Translations under genes and position numbers: made by a program
The notes under the pieces: generated by a model
What the model was told of the DNA's origin: nothing
The model's database searches: none
Seen by the model: only the letters and a program-made list of their open reading frames with translations
NCBI GenBank assembly: GCA_002077045.2
Contig: KZ111161.1
Location: 410,426 to 422,009, forward strand
Length of the DNA: 11,584 bases
DNA from: Rachicladosporium sp. CCFEE 5018
Lineage: Eukaryota; Ascomycota; Dothideomycetes; Cladosporiales; Cladosporiaceae
Direction of reading: 5' to 3'
Shown here: one piece after another, positions 1-7,161 of the stretch
Numbering within the stretch: the first letter of the stretch is position 1
How the letters are laid out: every line of letters starts with the position of its first letter

Positions 1-218
1 AATGTGTGATGTGTATGCGTATTGGCCTTAGGGGGCGTGTATATTGTAGTGTTACAGGGCAGAGGATATTCCAAGGTTGACTTTCGAGATGAGGCGTCGA
101 ACACCGAGCCTGTGGCTTTGCGCACTAATCCGTCAAGTGGGATGATGTCGGGAGTGTGCCGTGTTGGCGGTGACACGCCGATGGAAAGTGATCTTTGTTG
201 ATGGACAGGAAGTTGCAT
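1..218 (-). CDS. Possible partial ORF running off the left edge (weak)
   Basis: On the minus strand an ATG at 218-216 opens a frame that stays open for 72 codons to the window edge. An in-frame TGA lies four codons upstream (230-228). The residues are rich in Thr, Pro, Ser and His, and I recognise no domain. The ATG has a purine (G) at -3. A frame of this length can arise by chance, so it is recorded only because the gene, if real, would continue outside the window. I assign no function. Confidence 0.15.
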   Translation of the reverse strand, partial: MQLPVHQQRSLSIGVSPPTRHTPDIIPLDGLVRKATGSVFDASSRKSTLEYPLPCNTTIYTPPKANTHTHHT

Positions 219-599
219 TCCCTCCGATCACGTAAACAAGATAATACTGCAACATGTATGCGCAGTATACAGATATGTACCGTGTATCGCAGCAGGAGGG
301 AGACGCCCCCCGCGGCAGCAGCGAACCGGGAAGTGAATCTGAGATCGATACCTAACGTCTCGAGTCAAGACAGCAGCAAGACACCCGACAGCCCTGCATA
401 CTCTGCACCCTGTGCAGTTGTGTTCCCTGTATAAATCTGGCCACGCGCGTTGCTACATCAGCAGTACACACAGGTATCTGGCTCCATCAAGGCTGCCGAA
501 GATACGCGAATCCTTCCCTTGGCCAAACATCGACGCAGGAGTGCAGGACGGCACAGAAGCATGGGGTCGGAATGACGGGCTGCCGTCGATCATCACCTG

Positions 600-616
600 G
601 GTCATGAGTCATGACC
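600..616. promoter_or_regulatory. GCN4/CpcA-type palindrome
   Basis: The string GGTCATGAGTCATGACC is a perfect 8-bp inverted repeat around a central G. Its core, ATGAGTCAT at 604-612, matches the optimal recognition sequence of the bZIP regulator GCN4 (CpcA/Cpc1 in filamentous fungi) and also fits AP-1/Yap-like TGASTCA. It lies about 440 bases upstream of the flavoprotein-ankyrin ATG, a plausible distance for a fungal upstream element. Binding and target are inferred. Confidence 0.4.
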
Positions 617-1022
617 GTGGCATGGGAAAGCCCGCCAAAGCCACACGAGCCAATCGAGGATCGGAGTTCAATACTCGGGACAATACATGTATTTGCGAGG
701 TTCTGCCATGTGCTTCGCAGCGTCCGCAGACCAATGTGCTATGCAGTCGGAATATAAGCAGAGTCATGATAATGGCAACTAGCATACATGGCAGTCAGAT
801 CGACAAGATCTATCTGCATGTCCTTTCCCTGACGGAGCCCAATGCGCCGTTTCGCAGTGGCTGAAGCCTCGACGGCATCGTTCAATTCCGTCGCCGTTGA
901 TTCGCCGGCTACAGACGGCCTTTACCCTGAGAGGAAGTTCGCAGCCTGTGCCACTGACGCCGCCGAACATCATTACACATCGTCTGCCTAGTAATCTGTG
1001 TTTTCCACGTCCTCACACTCCC

Positions 1023-1163
1023 ATGTCTCCCATCGTGCGCTCTATGACATGTCATCGGCCATGGCAACTTCACCAGCACAAAGTCGGCCGTCGCGACCGC
1101 CACGACCAAGGCGAGGGACGGCGACACCAGAGCTTGACACTGGGATGCGGAACAACGAGCTGA
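1023..1163 (+). promoter_or_regulatory. Out-of-frame upstream ATGs overlapping the start region
   Basis: ATGs at 1023 and 1044, both in the same frame and in weak context (pyrimidine at -3), open a 46-codon frame that ends at TGA 1161-1163. It overlaps the candidate main starts at 1049, 1061 and 1145. If the transcript begins upstream of 1023, leaky scanning would be needed to reach the main frame; alternatively transcription begins at about 1045 or later. The overlap is seen directly; a regulatory role is inferred. Confidence 0.35.
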
Positions 1164-2845
1164 AGATTATATTCGCCTCTGTTGGGTGTACCGACTCGAG
1201 GCTGATCGATGAGTTGCTGCCTTCCCTGGCAGACATACCAGATGTTACTCTCCGTGCAGTGCTGGACAAGGGCTATCGCGGGCAGGATATGATCAAAGCC
1301 TCGACCTACTGCCAGACGATGCCAAATGTGGCTCGACAGCTTGCAGTCAGGGACGTCGTAGAGATCGAGCAAGAGGCTGCAGAGTTGTGCGAGTGGGCGG
1401 ATGTACTAGTGATCGCGCCCATGGATGCGAACAATCTAGCCAAGATGCTGCATGGCGATACGGATAACCTTCTGCTGGAAGTGCTGCGATCATGGAATGT
1501 GTCGAAGAAGATTTTGATGGCGCCGGGGATGTCGTCACTAATGTGGGAGAACCCCATGACGAAGAAGCAGCTCACAAAGATAAGACGAAAGTGGAACTTC
1601 GTGCAAGTCTTGCACCCACTGTTATGGGCGTTCGAGGGCGATAGGAAGAAGATCACCTCGTGGGAGGCGCTGGAGGAGGTCACAGAAGCCGTGCGCAACC
1701 AGGTCGACCTGATGAACATCGGCAAAGATGTGCAAGTCTCGCCGAGCCAACGTCAGGTCTTCTCACAGTGCACCAGCACTTCAAGCAATCGCTTACCGCC
1801 AGAGCTTTGGTCGCTCATCATCGATCACACAGGCGACTGGGAACTTGCACAAACATTGCACATCTACACTAATCTCCCACCGCCTGCCGAATGGACCTGG
1901 CATACCAAACCGCAAGGTCCGCGAAACTATATGGAAGCTCTCGAGCTGACGATCCTCCGCGGCAACCTCGCAGACGTCAAGCACTTCATAGCAACGCACA
2001 GCGTCCCGCGCTGGCTGTCTAAACTTTGCATCAAGCTCATCATGCGCTTTGCCATGACAGACTTGCTAGCCTACCTTGAAACAACCCACCACACGCTTTT
2101 CTGGACAACCTTTGGCCACACCTTCCTTCCTGACAAAGCCTCATCAGTCTTCGGCCGAACAGAGATACTGGAATTCTGGCGCACCTCACCGTCTTTCCTG
2201 ACCAAGGAGTACACGCCCGAAGCGCTTGATGGCGCTTCTCGCGCCGGCTTCGTCAACGTCCTAGAGTGGTGGCACCACAGCAACCTTCCACTGAAGTACA
2301 CGGAAGCAGCCATGGAGCAAGCCAGCGCACAAAACCATATCCCTGTCCTCGAATGGTGGCGCACGCAGTCTTCTCCTCCAGGCGAGCCCTCCTCTCCAGA
2401 CTCCACATCGGCTTCGCCACCGCTTCGCCTCAAACCAGGCAAGTCCCTCGTCTTCGCCACGCAAAATGGGCACCTCCCAGTCTTGGACTGGTACCTCACA
2501 TCCACCCTTCCGACGCTAAGCTTCCCGCACGAAGACACCGTGCCCAAGTTGGCCTCAACTCATAATCACCCCTCCCTCCTTGCGTTGTGGCATTCGCATA
2601 AAGGCAATAAAATGCAGTTCGATAACCAGGTTCTCATCGGCGCTACGAAAGGCGGGCATGTGGAGGTTTTGGAGTGGTGGAAGAAAAGTGGGTTGAGGGT
2701 TGAGTATAAGACCTGCGACGTCGAGGAGGCGTTGGAAGATGGGCTGGAGGGTGAGGGCGGTGTGGGCGTGAGGCGGTGGTGGGCTACAAATGGGTTGAAC
2801 CTAGGGGTGGGGACGAGTGAGTGGATGAGGGTGAAAGTTTTGTGA
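1049..2845 (+). CDS. HFCD flavoprotein (Hal3/PPCDC-like) fused to F-box-like motif and ankyrin-like repeats
   Basis: Single-exon model, 598 residues. Residues 1-33 are a basic, Pro/Arg-rich leader. About 38-225 are a homo-oligomeric flavin-containing Cys decarboxylase (HFCD) type flavoprotein domain: a KIIFASVG strand at its start, WADVLVIAP plus ANNLAKM at 116-133, DNLL at 139-142, and APGMSSLMW at 158-166, corresponding to the PxMNxxMW block. An F-box-like LPPELW is at 249-254. From about 360 to the end come degenerate ankyrin-like repeats of about 30 residues, marked by VLEWW-type and GHxxVLxWW motifs. In Hal3/PPCDC proteins the catalytic His precedes ELRRWAD and the catalytic Asn is in PAMN. 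Here these positions read Ala110 and Ser162, and the Cys loop ACGDxGxGAM is not seen, so decarboxylase activity is doubtful. Start choice: ATG 1049 has a purine at -3, ATG 1061 has a better context (GCCATGG), and 1145 is also in frame. The actual function is unknown; FMN binding with protein interaction is inferred. Confidence 0.8.
   Translation: MSSAMATSPAQSRPSRPPRPRRGTATPELDTGMRNNELKIIFASVGCTDSRLIDELLPSLADIPDVTLRAVLDKGYRGQDMIKASTYCQTMPNVARQLAVRDVVEIEQEAAELCEWADVLVIAPMDANNLAKMLHGDTDNLLLEVLRSWNVSKKILMAPGMSSLMWENPMTKKQLTKIRRKWNFVQVLHPLLWAFEGDRKKITSWEALEEVTEAVRNQVDLMNIGKDVQVSPSQRQVFSQCTSTSSNRLPPELWSLIIDHTGDWELAQTLHIYTNLPPPAEWTWHTKPQGPRNYMEALELTILRGNLADVKHFIATHSVPRWLSKLCIKLIMRFAMTDLLAYLETTHHTLFWTTFGHTFLPDKASSVFGRTEILEFWRTSPSFLTKEYTPEALDGASRAGFVNVLEWWHHSNLPLKYTEAAMEQASAQNHIPVLEWWRTQSSPPGEPSSPDSTSASPPLRLKPGKSLVFATQNGHLPVLDWYLTSTLPTLSFPHEDTVPKLASTHNHPSLLALWHSHKGNKMQFDNQVLIGATKGGHVEVLEWWKKSGLRVEYKTCDVEEALEDGLEGEGGVGVRRWWATNGLNLGVGTSEWMRVKVL
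2741..2766 (+). other. Putative G-quadruplex in coding strand
   Basis: Four GGG runs at 2741-2743, 2749-2751, 2755-2757 and 2764-2766 are separated by loops of 5, 3 and 6 bases, which fits the canonical G3+N1-7 quadruplex pattern. It sits near the 3' end of the flavoprotein-ankyrin frame, inside a G-rich stretch that extends to about 2840. The structure could form in the mRNA or the displaced strand; only the pattern is seen. Confidence 0.4.
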
Positions 2846-3194
2846 GGCCTGGATTGATGGTAGGCTATGTTAGGGTATGGCCGATTGGTCTTTGTATGGC
2901 GAATTGGCGGGAGGGCATCGGGATGCATTGGGTGGGGTTATGAGCAACATGTTGTATGACTCTCGTCTGTCTATCTCAAGAACGATCCTTGCTGCACTCA
3001 CAAGCTCATATCATCCGCGTGTCGCCTGTTCGTCCATCATCGGTAAATGAGGCCGATGTATGAAAGGTTTGAAACATTGCCTGCTCCTTACACATGTATA
3101 CGACCAACCCGTCTCTCATGTCCATCGCTAAAACGCAGCATCTCTAAGCACCATCCCTCACCCTTCATGAGCCAAACTTGCTATCGGCGATATC
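2846..3194. other. Convergent intergenic region
   Basis: These 349 bases lie between the stop of the flavoprotein-ankyrin gene (+) and the stop of the MscS-type channel gene (-), so they should hold both 3' untranslated regions. I see no AATAAA signal, no RNA gene and no convincing frame. The short plus-strand frame from 3047 overlaps the channel's C-terminal exon and looks like chance. Confidence 0.6.
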
Positions 3195-5571
3195 TCATCT
3201 CCCCGCCGGCGTCTGCAAATACCCGACCTGCCCATGCACCACCGGCCTAGTCTCATGCGAGATCCTCATACTCTCCCCACTCCGCCTTAACCTCACATCA
3301 CTGCCCCTTCTCCCAGTCTCCGCCACAACGCTCGCAACGCGCTCAAGCGGCAACTCAAACGCACTGCTGACACCCTCTGTCTGTAATAGGCTAATCAGAC
3401 TGGCACCTGTAGGGAACAGCTTCTTGCCCTCAGCTTCTTCGGCATGCTTGGCTCGCAGGCCCAAGGCTTCGAGATCCGAGACTGCGACGCTGTAGCTTGG
3501 GTTCGCTGGGTCGCCGAGCGCGGGGGCGGAGCCGCCGGGAGGGGCGATGGGGATGCGGCGCATGGCTGCTAGGAGCTCGCACATGAAGCGGTTTCGGCGG
3601 ATGGAGTGGCGGACGTTGGCGAAATTAGACTGCAGGGTATGTTAGCGTCGTATCGTTGATGGAGAGGATGTGTGTCATGGGCGTGACTTACCTTGTACTT
3701 GATCGTAACTCTCAGGTCCAGCTGCTTCAAGTCGCCGAGACCGATGAGCTCGATGTCTACATCGGGGAGGTAGTCCCGCTTATTGTCTGGAGACGTGAGG
3801 AACTTCTCGAGCTCGGCTCGAAGTGCGAGAATATCGGCGTTGCTGGTGCCCGCGCAGACGCTGAAGTTGTACTGCTCGTGCATGCTCTTGCTGCGCGAGA
3901 CGTTCTCGATCCAGAGCGTGCTAGCAACGTTGTGAGGGATCTGGACGGTGGTATCGCTGCGTATACATCAGCGAGTGTCATAGCAGCGAGAGGTGATGTG
4001 GCTCACCTATCCACTCGTCGGAAGACGGAGTACATGAGCGAGATCCTCGTGACCACCAGGTGCTTGTCGTTGATGTTGACCCGGTCACCGACATCGTAAG
4101 GATGCTTGACGAAGATGAACATAACGCAAGATAGGAACTCTGATACCGTGCCGCCAATCGCGAAGGCTAGGCCAGTGAAGGTTGTCCAAAGCTGTGTTGT
4201 CTTCGCGGCGAAGGTCTTGCTGAAGAAAGTGGCGTAGATGAAAGCGATGGCTATGAGGACCACGAACGAGAGCAGATTATCCAGGACGCCAATGACATGG
4301 CTGATGTCGGACAGCGACTTCGCTCGGTTCTTCCTCTCTTCGCCCATGCCCATGATCAGCAGCTCCATCTCCTCAAGGCTGACATCACCATTGGCATCGC
4401 GATCGAGTTCATGGAACATGTCCTCAGCCTCCGCAGCGCGAGTCTCGCCAAGCACCTCCAGCAGATCGCTCTTCAGCAACACGTCTCGGCCTTGGCCGAC
4501 GAACGAAAGCCAAAGCCTGCGAGCTAGAGCTTTGGAAGCTTTCTCTGATTCCAGTGCCTCGAGGACTATGGCATGTGCTGAGGTGGTACTACCAAGTTCC
4601 TTGCCAGTGACATCGCTCAGCATAGCGCCTACAGCTGCTGTCATCTGATCACGAGCTCTGCCCATGCCACGGAAGACCTTGGTGTCCATGCCGGCCTTTG
4701 CCATGGCTTCCCGCACCTCAGTCAGAGTATTTCCTTGGATGTCGGCATCTTCATCGAGGAATTCCCTGCAGTACTCTGGGAACAGCGCTCTCGATGCATC
4801 ATAGAGAAGGTCCAAGAGCCGGATAAGTCTCTTCGACTCCTTGATCTTGACAAAGTACTGCTTCCGGTGATAGTGCACACTGATGAGTTGCACAACAAGC
4901 TTCTCGACAAGGAAAATGGCGGCGACAATGATGCCAGCTTTCCAGACGGCGGTGAAAGTAGCCATCCACGTGTTGCTTGTGTCACTGCAAGCCGCTTGCG
5001 TGCCGAACTTGCAGATCACTGGTGTTGTAGTGTAAGCGACGATCGACCACAGGAAGAGGGAGATCGGGATCTCGAGGGCAGTGAGAACCAGCGAGTATTT
5101 CCGAATGCCGGAGCTGATCAATCCACAGGTTGCTTGAAAGATGAAAGGTACTGCTTGAGCACACAGCTTGCATACCCACAGTGCAAACCATAGCGCTTCA
5201 ATCCATACGAAAAGTCCGAAGAGCCGTATGCCATCGGCTGTTTTGTCCTTCCAGATCGTAGCCGTGAGTATGAGCGGTATGGCGAGCGTTATTGCAAATG
5301 GCAGAATGTACATGGTGTAGCGTGTAAGGACATTGGCGCCGTGAATCTTCCAGAGGAAGTTCCCCACTTTTGTAAGAGCGTCCTCATCGGAGTCTGGGTC
5401 GAGCGAGCTCTTACCTTCTTTCGGCACGAGCACGCTGTTCGTCGTCTGTCTCCTTCCAAGCACTGGTCGGTCGCTGGGCGTGGAGTCCAAGGAGTTGATC
5501 GTCACTTTGGTTGCGTTCTTGACTCCGGCCTCGAGATCGGCCAGAGGTATGGCTACGGTGTCAGACCCCAT
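3195..5571 (-). CDS. EF-hand MscS-family mechanosensitive ion channel
   Basis: Three exons on the minus strand, 5571-4007, 3956-3692 and 3629-3195, join in frame to 754 residues. Members of this fungal MscS class (fission yeast Msy1/Msy2) are EF-hand channels that shape calcium and volume responses to hypo-osmotic shock, mainly in endomembranes. Predicted membrane spans lie near residues 85-107, 117-145, 158-183, 203-230, 429-450 and 461-488. The last two abut the hallmark HPYDVGDRV at 490-498, the pore helix to beta-domain junction of MscS. A complete EF-hand loop occupies 390-401, with ligands D390, D392, N394, D396, S398 and E401. After the first intron the VQIPHN...ENVSRS segment continues the MscS beta and alpha/beta domain. 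The C-terminal tail is Arg/Ser-rich. The ATG has A at -3 and G at +4, and an in-frame stop lies 16 codons upstream. The N-terminus is soluble and lacks a signal peptide. Confidence in the family is high; cell location is inferred from homologues. Confidence 0.93.
3630..3691 (-). other. Intron 2 of the MscS gene
   Basis: A 62-nt phase-0 intron with donor GTAAGT, branch-like GCTAAC and acceptor CTGCAG. Removal joins the codons for ...TIKYK to SNFANVRHSIRR, restoring continuous MscS-like sequence. Confidence 0.88.
3957..4006 (-). other. Intron 1 of the MscS gene
   Basis: A 50-nt phase-2 intron with donor GTGAGC, branch-like GCTGAT and acceptor ACGCAG. Splicing replaces an in-frame TGA at 4005-4003 and joins VFRRVD to SDTTVQIPHN, the expected MscS beta-domain sequence. 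Confidence 0.88.
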
Positions 5572-6107
5572 CTTGTCGATGTGCCCCTCCGCGGTTGCGT
5601 GAGCACGCTTGAAATGCTATACACCGAGCCCGAGAAGTAGGAAGGCGCACACGCGTCCGTGAAAGCGTGTTCTCTCACGTTCAGACGTTTATACTTGTTG
5701 CCTCTCCGATGCGTGTTGTCGGCTCCTCGTCCTCTTGTGGACAGGCGTATCCGTGTGTAGACCCAGTGGTAGTCGCGTTGAGAAAACGTGTACTGTCCTA
5801 GCCTGCGTGGATATTCAAGTTTGGTTCCGGAAGATGTAATAGAGAACAATTCGTTCTGGGCTCAAGCTAGAGAAAGCAGCTGAGCGCCGATGTGATGAGC
5901 GAGTGTGGACTGAGGTGGATGAAAACCGCGAACGAGAAGATGTTGTGCAGTATGTAAGCGAAGCGGGATTGGCAAGTGACTTGAAGCAGGAAGATAGACT
6001 CGATCTCGCCGAACCTTACCGACTACCACGTGAAGGAAATATGTTTTTGCAGAGGGTTCAAGCCTTGGAATAGATGTTCGAGGTGTCACGCTTCAGAGTG
6101 CAAGACG
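5572..6107 (-). promoter_or_regulatory. Probable long ATG-free 5' leader of the MscS gene
   Basis: Read in the sense of the channel gene, the 536 bases before the start contain no ATG; the first lies at 6110-6108. The opposite strand carries eleven ATGs in the same interval. Purging of upstream ATGs over such a span is expected for a long 5' untranslated region. It may be spliced, since a GTAAGG donor-like string lies at 6019-6014. The absence is seen; the leader interpretation is inferred. Confidence 0.45.
6027..6032. promoter_or_regulatory. CACGTG E-box
   Basis: A palindromic CACGTG occurs in the divergent spacer, about 455 bases upstream of the MscS start. In fungi such boxes bind bHLH factors (Pho4, Cbf1 or SREBP-type). 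A single copy can arise by chance, so the role is tentative. Confidence 0.25.
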
Positions 6108-7079
6108 CATTGACACGCTGGCCAGGCTGAAACAGCGCCAATGAATCCTGACAAACGCCCCTTTTGGGTGCAGACCCGAATGTTTGGCCAGTCTGGACGT
6201 GCACGTACAGCCTGTCATCTCCAAGCGATTCGCAGATAGGCGAGGGATCAACAGCTCTCGACTAGCCAAGACATTCGTCGGTGCCGGACACCTTCGCCGG
6301 CAGAGATGTTGTGGTTGGGGCGTGCGTAGACGTGAGGTTGAGATTGTGCTACCCAATCACCGTTGACTCTTGCAAATCTTGATCAGCCTTCCCCGGTTGA
6401 GCTGCCTCGGTCAGCCTTTCTTGGCCTCTCGTGGCGCAAAGCTTCCGCTTTGGTCAAGACATCTTGTGGGCGCTCCGTTTTGGTGGCTTGCTGAGCAGTA
6501 CGCTTCGAGTGCAGCTACACTTCGCATCTGACCTCTCATGGCGATTGTATCTACCGCGCCGCGGAATGCACGACGTGATGGCTCGCAGAGTCTCTCGACG
6601 GAACACCAAGACACTAGCAGAGCGTAACGAGGCGACAAACCCAAGCTGTAGCCAGGCCAGTGCTGTACCGTTTGGTGCCATGCTCTTGTTCCACGGGGTT
6701 CAAGCCAGAGATCAGAAGGCTTAAGCACGGTCGTCATGCCACATGGCAGCCAACAGAAGGCGTCTCCTGGAGTGGCGCCTCTCAGATCTTGCTCTACGGT
6801 CTTCTTGAAGTTTATTTCCGCTCGGCGACCTGGACTGCATCGCATTGCCTGATAGTTGTAACGGCTAGTGGATACGGAGCGAGGGTATAGTACTTGGCAA
6901 GAAAGATTGGACCACATCGCTTATCTCTTCTGGTTGACAGCGCCGGCCAGAACGCCACTGTCTCACACACCATTGGGCGTTTCGGGGCCCACGAGGTCTT
7001 CCCGCGGCAGGTAGGTCTTTGCTCTCTTGTTCTCACCCGATCTGCACCATTCCCGTGTTGTTGTGTTCACCTGGCATAT

Positions 7080-7145
7080 ATGTCCTTTGCCCGAGTCACC
7101 CAAGATGCCTTCCTCATGAGACTTTCCATCCTCTCCGGTCGTTAG
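7080..7145 (+). promoter_or_regulatory. Upstream ORF (21 codons) before the membrane glycoprotein gene
   Basis: An ATG at 7080 opens a 21-codon frame ending at TAG 7143-7145, only 16 bases before the main ATG at 7162. A second four-codon uORF starts at 7105 (ATG CCT TCC TCA TGA). A TATA-like CATATATG overlaps the first ATG, so transcription could begin downstream and skip both. If transcribed, they could lower main-frame translation. Confidence 0.3.
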
Positions 7146-7161
7146 GTTACCGAACGTCAAG

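Larger units (their letters stand above)
1..1048. other. Upstream region without a well-supported gene
   Basis: No convincing gene was found in this kilobase. The open frames on the plus strand (about 195-434 and 412-864) overlap each other in different frames, have no recognisable motif, and their translations are rich in Ser, Arg and Cys without hydrophobic or domain pattern, as expected of chance frames. The right part is presumably the promoter and leader of the flavoprotein gene starting at 1049. A TATAAAT string lies near 429, a forkhead-like GTAAACA at 232-238 and a GCN4-type palindrome at 600-616. A weak minus-strand partial frame at the left edge is listed separately. Confidence 0.6.
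5572..7161. other. Divergent intergenic region of 1.6 kb
   Basis: This spacer separates the MscS gene (-) and the membrane glycoprotein gene (+) and should contain both promoters. Several frames exist on both strands (the largest is minus 6917-6411, 168 codons), but they overlap one another and show no motif or splice-linked continuation. CCAAT-type boxes occur near 5969, 6139, 6353, 6905 and 6971 in either orientation. A CACGTG box is at 6027-6032 and a CATATATG TATA-like string at about 7075-7082. I found no tRNA, repeat or transposon. The left 536 bases lack ATG on the minus strand and are treated as a probable long leader. Confidence 0.6.

Noticed and set aside
412..864. 150-codon plus-strand frame
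   Set aside because: No domain, hydrophobic pattern or splice-linked extension; it overlaps other frames and composition looks random. It may be part of a leader or promoter.
998..1048. Extension of the flavoprotein frame upstream to 998
   Set aside because: The codon at 998 is GTG, not ATG; a non-ATG start is unlikely in a fungal nuclear gene with an ATG at 1049.
2071..2928. Minus-strand frames of 158 and 120 codons
   Set aside because: Antisense shadows of the flavoprotein-ankyrin frame, without motifs.
4238..5193. Plus-strand frames of 136 and 152 codons
   Set aside because: They lie antisense within exon 1 of the well-supported MscS gene and are shadows of its codon bias.
6053..6708. 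Two GGGTTCAAGCC strings (near 6055 and 6697) resembling the tRNA B-box
   Set aside because: The flanking bases do not pair into a T-arm and no A-box or acceptor stem is at the right distance.
6411..6917. 168-codon minus-strand frame in the divergent spacer
   Set aside because: Starts with a true ATG but shows no recognisable motif, competes with frames on the other strand, and length is within chance for a 1.6 kb region.
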